Assembly (NCBI GenBank): GCA_003427395.1
Contig: BFEA01000735.1
Span: 413,970-443,412, forward strand
Origin: Chara braunii
Taxonomy: Eukaryota; Streptophyta; Charophyceae; Charales; Characeae
Reading direction: 5' to 3'
Length of the DNA stretch: 29,443 nt
Shown here one piece after another: positions 8,445 to 19,565 of the stretch. The notes under the pieces are model-generated. The model worked only from the letters and a program-made list of their open reading frames with translations. It was not told the origin of the DNA and made no database searches. A program made the position numbers and the translations under genes. Within the stretch, counting starts at the first letter, position 1. Each line of letters starts with the position of its first letter.

Positions 8445-8970
8445 CAATCGTCCTAGGTGATCTCCTCACCCGTCCTTGGTCCATTTGTCGTGCCCACCAG
8501 GGTCATGATCTAGGGCAGCAAGCGCCGTTACCCCTCATCGCCCAACAAATATCGTTTGTTCAGAGAGTCGTCCCTCAACATGCGACTTCCTTCATGGAAA
8601 ACACTGACACCTTTATCCACCGTGACATCTTGATATAGTAGCAACAAACGGAGAACCCGCGAGTCGTGGTTGAACCCTGAACATCCCACGAAGACATTTA
8701 TGATTTTGCACTCATGGCCGCATACTACTTGTGCGACAATTAAGAACTGGTTTGTCCGGTCATAGAAACACTCCGCGTGTTGTTTCCTTGGCTTCTCAAT
8801 GTTCACGTGGGTGCAGTCTATCACACCCATAGACCCGGGGACTTAGAAGGCTTTTCGCTTAAAAGCGTTCATGATGTCCTCCAACCTCCGGCCAGTGGTG
8901 GATGCTATGAGATGGTCATATTCCTTAATGATAGCCTCTGCTACTTCCTTGTTGTTCCATAGAGCACTCG

Positions 8971-9067
8971 TGAGACCCATCCCTAAAAAATGATTGGACT
9001 GCTTGTAGTATCCTCCCTCATAAGACCCATCCCCAACGAATGACTGGACTGCTTGTAGTATCCTCCC
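8971..9067 (-). repeat. 50-bp tandem duplication inside the transposase
   Basis: Two 47-base units, starting at 8971 and 9021, differ at five positions. The period is not a multiple of three, so one copy is out of frame. Confidence 0.8.
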
Positions 9068-9360
9068 GTCGCCCAACCTGAGCGAATGATCAAGGCGCAT
9101 GCGAACTTTTGGTCTGCCGATAATGACATCCACCAATTTATGACTTGCCTCTGGATGCGAGGTGTGATCCACTATAGGATCTTATGGCAAATTGGTCATT
9201 GGAGTCTACAGAATCGAGTGAACACCTTGTCATAACGCCTCCCAACTCGCTGCAGGTCTTGCCATAGCCTGCCGCCACGCTCCAATGCCTGTCACACTAT
9301 CTGATGCCATTCCTTCGCCTTTTCCTTTATTGCGTTCCACGCTGCGTGCATGAGCTGAAG

Positions 9361-10628
9361 GTTTTACCACACCCCTACAAACAAAAATGTCAATGAAGGA
9401 GCCATACCAGCGTCCCAATATGGTATGATGGCGGCGGACTGCATCACAGACAATGTCGCGATATTCCGGTTATTCGTCCACTGGATGAGCACCATCATCA
9501 TGATGAAGATGGCATTGTACCACTCCTCCACCAATTTCTTTGCTCGTTTGTGCTTCGTGGTCGTGCATGTTTCATAGGTGTTGTCACGACGCCTCACTGT
9601 CTCCACAAAGGATATGGTGGAAAGACGATGCCCGACAGTGGAGTGTGCACACGCGTGCTCTAGTTCCTGGAATTTGTCACTAACAGGGCGATGTCGATTA
9701 CAGTAGCGCACAACCACCTCGGATGCTTCATATCTTATACCACCAGGGATCGGGCCCTTTGCCCTTTTTTTCTCCGAGCATTCGAACACAAGACCGCGCA
9801 ATGGCCACTTAACGGAGGGACATTACGGAAACCACATGCAATCTTCACGCCCCCATACAATTTTGTCCCTTATTGCCGCTCAATGGCTATACCAAGAACA
9901 ACGATGGTCCTAGGGGCGTCCGAGGGGGACTCCAGTACATGGTCCTTTTACGGAGAGTTGGCACAAAATTCCCTTATGGGAAGCCCAATAATTAGAAGAC
10001 GCACAATATTGCGGATGCGGTGGGGTCCCCATTTGGAGTCTTCCAGCGCTGGCGGTGGGCGTCTTCCACCCGCTGCAGCCTCCTTCCATTTCCATGCCGC
10101 CACACTAAGATGTCCACGCCTCAATTTACCAGCGACGATGATTGGGCGTTATATTCGGGAAAACAGATCCGCGACCTCTCCTGAAACTTAAAAAACATTT
10201 GTTCGGGACTGTGCGGTAAGAGAGTCCCACTTTTGCTGAGAGGCGAAATTTCAGTTATGTCCCTCAAAACATCGACTCCGTGGCTGTGACCCACCAGAAG
10301 TTGTCGCTTGACGTTGTGCCATGGGGTTGTCCAACTGGTTTTCCGGTTGTGTGATCTTCGAGGATCCGCATGACGAGCCCACCTAATTTCGTGGTCATCA
10401 CCCACATATGGCTTCAAAGGTAAGCCCAAGACAGGACTATCCTAAACAGAAAACGATTGTGATGGCCCGCAGACCATTGCAAATTTGAGCTGGATGATTT
10501 CAGGTTCTGGTGGGGTGGACTGGGAATATTGTGGGGCCACTTAATGTCCTTGAACCACCTGATCGGGAACATCAACTGTCTATCTATGTTAAGGTGTGTA
10601 TGCCATCTGTCATTTATTATATCCTTCA
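9361..10628. other. No gene recognised; probable Harbinger 5' region
   Basis: A 145-codon minus-strand frame (9801-9364) and a 166-codon plus-strand frame (9691-10191) overlap. Neither has a recognisable domain. Given the neighbouring minus-strand transposase, the minus frame (basic, with KHKRAKKLVEEWYN) may be a remnant of the upstream transposase or of the companion Myb-like protein of Harbinger elements. I could not identify a Myb motif or the terminal inverted repeat. Confidence 0.3.
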
Positions 10629-10642
10629 TTTTTTTTTTTTTT
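10629..10642 (-). repeat. Poly(A) tail of the LINE (14 T on plus strand)
   Basis: Fourteen T lie downstream of the reverse transcriptase when read on the minus strand. This is where an L1-type element would end in poly(A). Confidence 0.5.
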
Positions 10643-12685
10643 CTCAACATTCTATAAGGACTCTAGCAGCCGGGGTTTTGGTTTGGCCCTTTCTCCTCCT
10701 GTAGGTGTCCTTCATTGCCACTCTAACGGATCCAGCGCCAGTTTTGAGATTGGGGTGCCCGACCGATAAGATCAACGATTCTCCCCTTTCCCTAAAGCCC
10801 GTACGTTGCGAACCTGTGTTTTGTCTTCCTAGGCAAAAGTTTCGGGTTGCCCATCAACTTGCCTCCCCTTCCAACGTTGAAGTGCTCAACCAGTACATTC
10901 TCCGGTTTCACCATATGCATCAATCATACCTATCCTGAAACCCCATTTTCCATCACCCAATCCCCTTCTCTCAATGTGGGCCCCCTTCTGAAAATTTTAT
11001 ATCATGATATAGGGAAGACCTCTAAGACGGTAGTAAGAAAACAAAAGGATTAAGTTTGGTCACAATCTATATGGAAAGGTCCATTTGTAGATGCTTGTCT
11101 ATTGAAAAAACATTCGCTTTAGGTTATATGGTATTCATTGTGGTATCTCCAATTATTATGTGAGTGTATTTCACCTGATGAGCCATGCTCTTTTTAAAGC
11201 ATTATCTTTTTGAGGGCAGGTTCTATTTTCTGCCATTGGCTCCTCTAGTCTATGGCAATAGTGCAATGTATCTCTCATCTGTTCTGGAATTTTCCACTCT
11301 CTTATGTCTTGGTCTCACAGATCCCCCACCCGTAGAATACCGTGTTTCACCCACCCTTTCCAAGGTGAGGATGTACATATAATCTGACTATTTATATTGG
11401 TGCTCCACGAGTCCCCGAAGGGCAGTTGGCGGAGGACCTCCTCCCATCTGTCTGGTGCCGGTCAATCTGAGGGGGTGAGAGTTATCTTCAGTTTTTCAAT
11501 AGTCATGAAAAATAAATCACCGCTCTTCTCCCTAAGGTACCCCCGCCCTTTGCGGAGAATTTTCCAGAACCTGTTATCTATCCATCTCAACGGGTTCGTG
11601 GGGGGGGGATGGATCCAAGAACAAGTCTTGAAATTTGTTCTAAGGCTAAGTGGTCTCATCGTTGCCAAAGCTCAAAGATGAATATTTGCCATTGCAAGTC
11701 GAGGGCCTGCACCTAGGTAGTCGAGACGATTACAACCAGCTCCCCTTTAGTTTTGGTTTGTATTACCGAATCCCAGGCCAACCGACTAATGACGTGTGTG
11801 CAATAGCTATCCCCCCTCCAAAGAAAGACCCTTATCTGTTGTTTTAGTTCCTTCAAGGTTGCCTCGCTCATGGGCTATATCAACGACGTATAACATAATG
11901 AGACCACTATCACACTGTTAATGACAAGGTCTCGACCAAAAAAAAATGTGTGTTTCCTATTCCACTTGGAGAGCTTTGTTACTGCCGGTCTCTGTATCCA
12001 TTCATCGTTGGTTGTCGACTTATCTTAGGTTGTCATTGAGAACTCCAAAACTTGGATCGGGGTCTCTAGTGGTAAGAGCCACTCAATTCTGGTGGACTCT
12101 GGAGGGCGGTCTCCTTGATGCTGCATCCACCATCCCAGCTTTTTATTGCCTAGTTGACCGTCATATCAAAACGTCTGCAAAATTGGTTTATTAGTCTTTG
12201 AATCTGCCTCATATTATACTCACTTGCTTTTGCTATAATCGTGAGGTCAGCAGCGAATAATGAGTAGACCGGAATGACCTCGATCCTCGTGATATCATTT
12301 TTTTTGAAGTCCTTGTTTTGCCTTAGGTTGGCGGGCATGACTTCCATGATGATTAGAAATAAATTTGGAGTTATCGGGTCAATTTGCCTTCCCGACCTAT
12401 GAAGCCGAATCTCCGATTTGGACCCAAGTGGTGGCATTGCAGTCCAGGATTTGACCCATTTGCGAAAATTGGGTCCAAAATTAATTGTTTATAAACACTT
12501 ATTTAGGAATGTTTAGTCCACGTGTTCACATGCCTTCTCGAAGTTAATAAAGATGCTTTGACTGTCGTGCCAATTTATCATCTCATTGACTAAAAGTGTG
12601 TTTTCTTGGATATTTTGGTAATGCACAAATCCGGTCTGTGACGAGTGTATAATGCCATCTAGCACATCAATAAGTTTATTAGCAG
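10643..12685 (-). pseudogene. LINE (L1-type) reverse transcriptase, C-terminal part
   Basis: On the minus strand from 12713, TANKLIDVLDGII, QTGFVHYQNIQEN and FINFEKACEHVD match reverse transcriptase blocks leading to motif A. From 12437, the frame reads PITPNLFLIIMEVM, then SLFAADLTIIAKAS (motif C), then the thumb-like stretch to MTVN. Around 11930-11860, GRDLVINSV matches the L1 region after the catalytic core. The motif A aspartate is Asn (INFEKA), and motif C reads FAAD instead of FADD, so two catalytic acidic residues are lost. Frameshifts and stops are numerous. This is the downstream half of the LINE at 20209-20830, separated by element copy 2. Such enzymes copy their RNA into nuclear DNA by target-primed reverse transcription. 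Confidence 0.85.
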
Positions 12686-13276
12686 TATCGAGCGTATCGG
12701 TCCGGCACCGCACAAGCGGGGCGGGACCTTCCCGGCTGCGTCACGCAGAAGTTGGTTTGTTCCTCGTCGCAATGCACATGGAGTTTCCACAAGTCGCTCC
12801 GACCGAGTGCGCCAGCCATACCTCTCGCGAGCCCCTACGACAGGATAGGTCCTACGCGGGGTACGACTTACCTCCACCTTACGGGAGTTGTCCCCTCCCT
12901 TCGGTGGGCGTATCCCCGCCGAGCTACTAGTCCATAATGCGAAAGCTAATCAGTTGCAATCGCAGAGGTGGACGAGTCGAGGGCATTTCTCGTTCGCTGT
13001 AACAAAGGGGGTATGCACGATTTCACACATCTATCGGACCCGCACGTGAACCGACGCCTGGGGGGGGCTGAGGTCCCAAGCGCGACCCGTCGTCGGTCGA
13101 CTATGACGCTTCCCACACACCACGCGCACACCACTCTAAGGACATAAAAATTAAAACACACACATACACACACAAAACAACACAAATAAAACAACACACA
13201 CAATCCTAGTCCCTTCAGTAGTCATCCCATAACTCTCGGATGCGGAAATCGGATATGCGATGCTCGTGAGACTTAG
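12686..13276. repeat. Conserved GC-rich head of element copy 2
   Basis: It aligns with 888-1490, including CTTACGGGAGTTGTC and GGTGGGCGTATCCCCGCC. A CA-rich stretch lies at about 13150-13205. No shared protein frame was found. Confidence 0.7.
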
Positions 13277-13283
13277 TATAAAA
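13277..13283 (+). promoter_or_regulatory. TATA box, element copy 2
   Basis: TATAAAA is preserved at the position equivalent to 1491-1497, in the context GAGACTTAG. Confidence 0.6.
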
Positions 13284-13304
13284 CTACGTGGACGCAAGGC
13301 TTTC

Positions 13305-14123
13305 CCGTATCGACTAACAATGTATGAATATGCAAGCAGTCGCAATGATGGCGTACTATGTAGTGCCCATAATCAAGCGGTTCCTCGTGGGTTCGAGTAC
13401 CGCTTATAACACTCAAGTGTCAAACTCGAAGTATCGTGAGGGTCTACCCCTTCACGATATTGCACGGCTGAAGGAACAGTTGTGCGGTCTCTGTGGCACC
13501 TCCTGCCTTTAGGCCGAGTGTCCCGGTGGCAGAGCAAATAGGCTTTGCGCGGGGGTGATCCCTTCTATGCAGAGTCTAGGACCTGGGATGTCCTGGACAA
13601 GGACCTCGAATCCAGGCCCAAGACTAACGTTCGACTAAGAAATATTTAAAAAGCGAACAATCAGTAACGGGAGGGAATTCTCCTTCCTTTCTCAACCTCA
13701 ACCCTACTTAAACCCTTAAGCTTGGGTCCCTCAGGCCACTCGAACACCCAAACATAGGTATGTGCGTATATAGAGTATATATATATATACATATATAATA
13801 TATATATATATATATATAGTAGGGAATAAGTACGTCACGATCACTTTTCACAATCACAGTGGGACTTTTCACAGCCATATATATGTATGTGATCGCAGAC
13901 AGTCAAATCCAACGTCCGAACCACAGAACATACTTGCAATCACATCAAAGAGTCAACCAAAAGGTCACACACTATACGGAGTCAACTTCAACCATTCTCT
14001 ATACTCATACCCCTCGCTTTAGCCATGCAAGCCTCAACCTTTGTCCAACCTTCCACAATTAAATACTCAGTCCCTTTGTTAAATGACCATTCAATAAAAA
14101 GTTCGAGTGAAACCCTTAATAAA
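13305..14123 (+). ncRNA. Candidate short non-coding transcript of copy 2
   Basis: This is the counterpart of 1520-2302, bounded by a TATA box upstream and AATAAA at 14093 and 14118. It contains a TA-rich microsatellite at about 13770-13818. Transcription is inferred from the preserved signals only. Confidence 0.35.
14093..14123 (+). terminator. Polyadenylation signals, copy 2
   Basis: AATAAA occurs at 14093-14098 and 14118-14123, matching two of the three signals of copy 1. Confidence 0.5.
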
Positions 14124-14320
14124 ACAATAGAAACCACTAGGGCTAAAACCTTTTAGGTTGAGTAGTGAGGATGAATTGGAGTTGAGTCGTGGACCGACGA
14201 ATCGACAGCCGACCTGTTATCAGTGATAAGTGATAACAGAAGATGATCCTCGTGAGATCAAGCTGAATCTATTACAGATTCTGAATCAAACGATCAAGAG
14301 GACGTCTAATACAAGACAGA

Positions 14321-14321
<1 letters not shown>

Positions 14322-14354
<33 letters not shown>

Positions 14355-14372
14355 CCGGGCAGTTCTATTTGA

Positions 14373-14403
<31 letters not shown>
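14322..14403. repeat. Paired (AT)n tracts inserted in copy 2
   Basis: Two AT tracts of about 30 bases flank a 22-base unique spacer (near 14353-14374). Copy 1 has only a few bases between the same flanks (GAGACC and CCAAGCT). The pair can fold into a long AT cruciform. Confidence 0.75.
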
Positions 14404-14405
<2 letters not shown>

Positions 14406-14624
14406 CAAGCTAAGCCTATAAGTAAATGGAGAATAATCTTCATATCACAATCTCTTTCAAGGTTCTCTTGTAAACTAAGTTTAAGTCTACCTCTACATCA
14501 GTACCTAAAGAAATGGTAGAACTTTGGCAGAATCTCCTCTATACAAAGTGAGAATCTCCTGTATACGAAGTGGATTGTCATAATTGTCATCTGTCAAAAT
14601 ATAACCTATCTCCTTTAAACTAAG

Positions 14625-15180
14625 AAAATTTCGGCAGCGCTTCCCGTAGGAAAAATGTCTTCTGAAAAATTAAACCAACTCAGATATGAAAACATAAATA
14701 ATATTTAACTTTGGAAAGTTAAATTTTATCCAGCTCTCTGAATTAGTAAAAATTTGGGTAGCATCTCCTTTTGAAAGATAGACTTTCCAGATGTATACTA
14801 AGTCAGATAATAACTAAGAAGCCAGACTTGAGTTCGACTTAAAATAAAATTCAACTAACCCCTTAGATTTGTAGAAATTTCGGCATCGCTTCCCGTAGAG
14901 AAAGTGTTATTCCAAGATTTATACAACTTTAAGTTCAAAATCTAGAAAATAACTTTGACTTCCCAAAGTTCAATTTTGTCTAGCTCCTTGAATTAACAAA
15001 AATTTGGGCAGCACTCCCTTTAGAAAATGAGACTTCCCAAATTTTTACTAAGTCGTGTACATAATTTAGACAAACTGAAGTTTCAAAAACCAAAATTTGA
15101 CTGACTCTTTGGTTTTGTAGAAATTTCTGCAGCGCTTCCCATAAAGAAAGTGACTTACCAAGATTTATACAAAACCAAGT
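14625..15180 (+). repeat. Five 122-bp repeats in A-B-A-B-A order, copy 2
   Basis: Units start at 14625, 14748, 14874, 14998 and 15121. A-type units have TTTCGGCAGCGCTTCCCGTAG. B-type units have TTTGGGCAGCACTCCCTTTAG or a variant. Order and spacing match copy 1. Confidence 0.75.
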
Positions 15181-15466
15181 ATAATAAAAGATCTCAGAAA
15201 ATGCAGAAATTGACCTAAGTAAAAAAAACTTAGCTCAGAAAATACAGGAATTGAAACTAACTCTTATGACTCTAGCACGTGGCGAGCATCTAAAGCAACT
15301 ACCTGTCAAACTGAAACTCAAACCAAGTAGTAATCGCACTCAATCACATACAAGGTCAAACCACAAAGGTAAGTACTCTCACCAGCCCAAAGTTAACCTT
15401 ATGAAACAATAATTCATAATCTTTCAATGATTTATCCCTTTATACCCAACTTACATAAGGCATAAA

Positions 15467-16187
15467 GCTAGACCACCCAAATGTATGGAACATGTCTAGC
15501 CCAACCATTGAATATACACAAACACAGGCATAACAACTTTTATCTTCCTTGGGCACATGACTAGGTCACCCTAGTCGCCCTGACCTGTTTAAGTATCCAA
15601 GTTTTATATAATTATCTGCACTTAGTCTTTTGAGGTAGCATATAACTGAACCGATCATCTTTAGCTCGAGATTCAGTCTGCCCCTTCGTACCACAAGTTT
15701 ATTTTTAATTCATTTTTATTTTTTTTTGTTATAAGCTATACTCAGACCACCGAAACTTATGGAACCTTGTCTGAATAGTCTGTTCATAAGTAGGATAGTA
15801 ATAAGATATAGCCAAGTTATAACCTTCTGGTTCCAGCATGTGCGAGGCATTGGACCAAGACCACCCAAACTTATGGAACATGTCTGGTCCTCTGCCTGAT
15901 TCATTTTCTTAAATAAAACAGGAAGGGGCTGAGTCACCCAAACTTATGGAACATGCTCAGACCCCCTCATTCAGAACCAAAAGAAACTGAGAAAACATAA
16001 AATAAACAGGGCAACAAAGCAACCCAAACTTATAGGACAATGCCTGGTTCCTAAAAATTCAGGCACAAACAACCCTCACAAGTTAGAGCAATTAGACCAC
16101 CCGAACTTATGGAATATGTCTGGTTCTCCAAACAATTCAAAAGTAAGCATAGTACTGGGCCTCCCCAAACTTATGAAACCCTGCCCA
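15467..16187 (+). repeat. Array of nine stem-loops, copy 2
   Basis: This array uses a different loop, typically ACCCAAACTTATGGAACAT, but keeps nine colinear stems. Examples: 15467-15473 GCTAGAC/GTCTAGC; 15559-15565 GACTAGG/CCTAGTC (loop reduced to four bases); 15645-15650 ACTGAA/TTCAGT; 15742-15747 TCAGAC/GTCTGA; 15852-15861 GGACCA-a-GAC/GTCTGGTCC; 15925-15933 GGGG+CTGAG/CTCAG+CCCC; 16090-16097 (with wobbles); 16156-16160 TGGGC/GCCCA. The unit near 16011-16051 is decayed. Stems have changed relative to copy 1 yet still pair. Confidence 0.8.
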
Positions 16188-16519
16188 ACCTTTGATTGAC
16201 CCAGTCAAACTCGAGCAATACTGCCTTCCTCCCATCCTTCCCCCAGATGCAATCCCAGAATCTACTTTCAGTCAGACACCAAAACTGAAACTGACATTAC
16301 CCATAGATTCTTTTATTTAAGTCAGGTTTAAGTCCTGAAAGTCGAACTCAAAGTCAAAGTAATAATGCACACAATATATGCGGTCAAAACATAACAAGGA
16401 ATACGAATAATGGGTTATAATTGGGTTTATAGAAGGAGATGAAAGGTTACCTCTCAGTTCCTTGCCTCCATAACTCCTCCTGAGTTCCGGCAGAGCTCCC
16501 GCAATCGGTGAGTTGACTT

Positions 16520-16565
16520 CCCACAGAGTCTTGCTGCGGTCCTACGGGTTGCAATCCCGCCTGCC
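16520..16565 (+). other. 46-nt invariant block, copy 2
   Basis: It is identical to 5134-5179. See that entry. It lies 330-odd bases after the last stem-loop, as in copy 1. Confidence 0.6.
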
Positions 16566-16850
16566 GCCTTTCTCTCTGAATAGGATTAGACTGAGAGTAA
16601 GAAAGACAAAAAGAGGGGTTTCAGACTCTCGAGATACAAGAGGGGGACAACTCAACTCTCACGAGAGGGCCTCAATACCTTCACTCGCTTGAGGGCCCCT
16701 CAATGATGGCCAAATATTGCAGCAACTTAGTCAAGGCTGAAATCAAACCGCCAGATTCAACCCTCTGACGACCTACTAGATCGCAGCAATAACCCCCCCT
16801 TCAATGAGCTCAGTCCCCTCCTGCAGAATTCGTGACCCGAAGTGTAAGGG
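16566..16850. other. Moderately conserved segment, copy 2
   Basis: The counterpart of 5180-5500. No gene is seen. Confidence 0.4.
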
Positions 16851-16854
16851 CCAT

Positions 16855-18900
16855 GAGTAAGTGTACTGGTCAGCGGCTCTCCTCCAGCTGCTCCGCACAG
16901 TAGGATGAACAACACTTCGGGCAATAACTAGGCCAGCACCTTCGCGGCTGGCTCATGGCTGCGAAGTTGATGGGGTGAGTGACATCCTGGCCAGCAGGCA
17001 GATAGGCTAGTCTGTTGCAGCGCCGCTCGACAAACTGGGCCTTACATCAGCCAGCAGGCAGCTTACTACCCCACAATTCGCTCCTCACTGCTTCATACGT
17101 TGGGATGTGTTGGGCATTGGCTGAACAGGTAAGTTTTCAAATCCGTGGCCCATCCCTCCCTTGTCCCCTCTGTCTGTGCTTAGTACGTTGGATCATGGTT
17201 AGGAGCTCACTCTGTCTTGACTTGGGGCCATAGGTCGATGCATCGGCCTTGAGATGAGTTCCTGGGATGCCACAACCTTCAGTCTCTCGAGCTGCAGGCG
17301 AACCCCCCCCTCTCCGTGTCTACTTCTGCCAGAACACAGTCGGGTGTCCCTCTTGGGACGAGCAACGTATCGATCAAACACATAAGTTTTCTGCTGCCGC
17401 GGCTGGCCTCATGTAATCCTCTACCGAGAAAGCGAGCAGAAAGAAGAATGAGCGAATGCACTGTTGGAACAAGGGCGAATGCATCCCTCCCCGAAGGTCA
17501 AAATCTCTCTTTCCGTTCGGTCCTTCGAAAACTTCCTACCCGCTCGAACGCTTCGGCCTACAGGTAAGTCCCCACCTTCGCTCAGTCTCTCTCACCAATG
17601 GATGAGCTTCGTATCTTCAACTACGTCTGACCTGTTTACTCCTTTCCCTTCTGACCGTATCCGGTGCAGAGGTGCGTTCAGATTCTTTTTCCTCAGACAA
17701 TCCCAAATTGGTGAATCCCCATTTCCTGGTCGCCACCGGATTCCAATCCCACGCCTGCAATTCAGCTTCGCGCGTACATCACCTGAGTAGCCTGCCAATG
17801 ATAATGAATCTTTTACTGCGATGGGGGACGATACATCCACCTCCCTATTGTGGCCAGAAAGGTAGGGAGCGGCTACTATCACCGACAAGATGAGCAACGT
17901 GCCGGTCAAATCGGTAAGCATTCAACCTCGCAGCTGCTTTGACGCTACTCCCATCGATAGAGCGAGCAAATCGAACGAATCTTCTGCCAAAACGTGGAAG
18001 TATCCGTAGCGCCGGTATTATCATTCTTTTTTATTTTTTATTTTTTATTTTTTATTTTTTTTATTTTACTTTCCCCTTTTTCACCATCCAGCGTCCAGGT
18101 TCGCTCGGTGTCCCACTTTCCGTTTCGAGCCCTTCTACTGCCTCATTCCCCCCCCCACGCGCAGCTTCTACACTCCGTGATGCCAAACCCACGGTCCCGG
18201 TTCTAAATCCGACACCGCCATCACACTCACAACGTCCAAGAACTCGTGCTCAACATCTTGCCTCGCCTATTTCCGTTGAGAAACGGGTGAGATAGCTCCT
18301 TTCCGCCTCGCCATATTCACCTCCTCTGATAGCAACGTGCACTCCTTTTCCTGTTTACCTCCCCTCCTACTAACTTTCCGTCCGTCTAACCTCACTATCT
18401 GATTCGCCTTGCCAAAACCCCCCTGCCTAGCATCTCAGATCATCGGGATCGATCGAAAAATGACCGAACAACTCTACTTTCCTTCACGCTTCCCTCCTCG
18501 TCGCCATCTCCGACCTTCGAACAGGCCTGGCACGTATCCGCGTCCAGGTTCCCTCCCCTTCTTAGTGCTAACGCTGCGCCTGCCTCACGATCTTCCTCTC
18601 CGCCCGCTCTGACTTAAAGTCTCTAATCTCGCGGTTGGCCTCACGCTACCCCCATCACTCGTGAGCAGAACGCCGGACAACAGGAAGTCTTCGATCTCGT
18701 AGCTCGCCCTACACTACCGTCGCACAATGCAGCGACCGTCATGTAAGTCTTCATTTTGCAGCCTGCCTTATGCTGCTTCTCTCGAGCATACGAGTAGCAC
18801 ACCGATCTACAGGTAAGTTTCCAATCTTGCGGTTGGTCTCTTACCCGACAGGTAAGTCCACGACCCCGCGACTGCTTCCTGCGGCCCCGACTATTCTGGG
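16855..18900 (+). repeat. Variable region with splice-donor-like repeats, copy 2
   Basis: GTAAGT/GTGAGT/GTAAGC donor-like words occur at about 16857, 16975, 17128, 17563, 17913, 18743, 18812 and 18851. Several are CAGGTAAGT. Many are followed by a similar context (TTCNATCTYGCGGYTGG), and decayed units occur near 18618 and 18685. They look like a degenerate tandem repeat of about 40-100 bases whose start is a consensus donor. A T/A-rich low-complexity tract lies at 18027-18070. No protein is recognised. Confidence 0.45.
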
Positions 18901-19301
18901 AAAGCTTCAGGTGGGACCAGCTCCTAGACAGTTCGATTAATCTTTCGCCCCTCTACCTACGTCCGACGAACGATGCGCGTAGTAGCAGCGCTATGAGCCT
19001 CACTACAGTGCCTCCGGCCCATACCAACGCCCACTGCACACCACTGCGGACTACAAGACGGTGGTCATGGAAATTGAAATCCGCTAAGGAGTGTGTAACC
19101 ACTTACCTGTCAGATCAGTCAGCCCAAAAACAAAAATTCAAATGCGAACTTTAATAACCGAAGTGAAAAGGGGGGGTTCCCTTCGATCCGCAGTTTGCCG
19201 TAGCGCCACTGTAGTCCCTCAATAGCGCCCCGGACCGCTCTTTGAGCCATCACGTGGGGGCTCGACCCACCATCTTGTTGACCCTATCGGCATACCCGCG
19301 G
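18901..19301. other. No gene seen, copy 2
   Basis: Mixed-composition sequence between the donor-like repeats and the antisense coding remnant. CTTACCTGTCAG near 19103 is a donor consensus on the minus strand, downstream of the minus-strand frame that follows. Confidence 0.3.
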
Positions 19302-19565
19302 TCAACCTCTTACGGCAGGTCGTGGTTGGCTGACAGGACACTTGCAACAACCCCCTTTCTTCAGGTTTCTTCCGTTCCGTGGGCTAACCACCCACCTGCT
19401 CGCATGAACGTTGAACTCCTCAGCCCGTACTTTCAAGATGGACCGGATAAAAGAAACTTCGTAAATATCCCGCACACGTGGAAATTTAACTGGGCCCGAC
19501 AAAAGAGGCACTTGCTCAAGGCCCTCGGCTGCCGCGATGGCCTTTAAATCCAGCATCACGTCCAA
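19302..19565 (-). pseudogene. Antisense coding remnant of copy 2
   Basis: An 87-codon minus-strand frame whose first 35 or so codons align with copy 1 (7740-7650): LDLKAIAAAEGLE here against PDFKLTVATAVEDLE there, with a gap of two whole codons. Beyond RVRDIYEV, similarity to copy 1 fades. No domain is recognised. It probably belongs to a protein once encoded by the element on its minus strand. Confidence 0.4.

Larger units (their letters stand above)
8441..9360 (-). pseudogene. PIF/Harbinger transposase, N-terminal and DDE part
   Basis: On the minus strand, 9172-8528 is one frame broken by a single TAA at 8843-8845. It reads LTSALWNNKEVAEAI, then the stop, then GVIDCTHVNIEKP (first catalytic Asp), VGCSGFNHDSRVLR and YLLGDEG (second Asp). 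These are the ordered motifs of Harbinger DDE_Tnp_4 transposases. The next part, expected to hold the catalytic Glu, is lost or garbled, and the C-terminus sits at 883-623 beyond the inserted element. A 50-bp tandem duplication (8971-9017 and 9021-9067) shifts the frame: GGYYKQS...LGMG can be read twice, in different frames. Sequence to about 9360 holds diverged N-terminal coding remnants. It cannot make an active enzyme as it stands. Confidence 0.85.

Noticed and set aside
9691-10191. 166-codon plus-strand frame
   Set aside because: It is antisense to the likely Harbinger region, with no domain and atypical composition.
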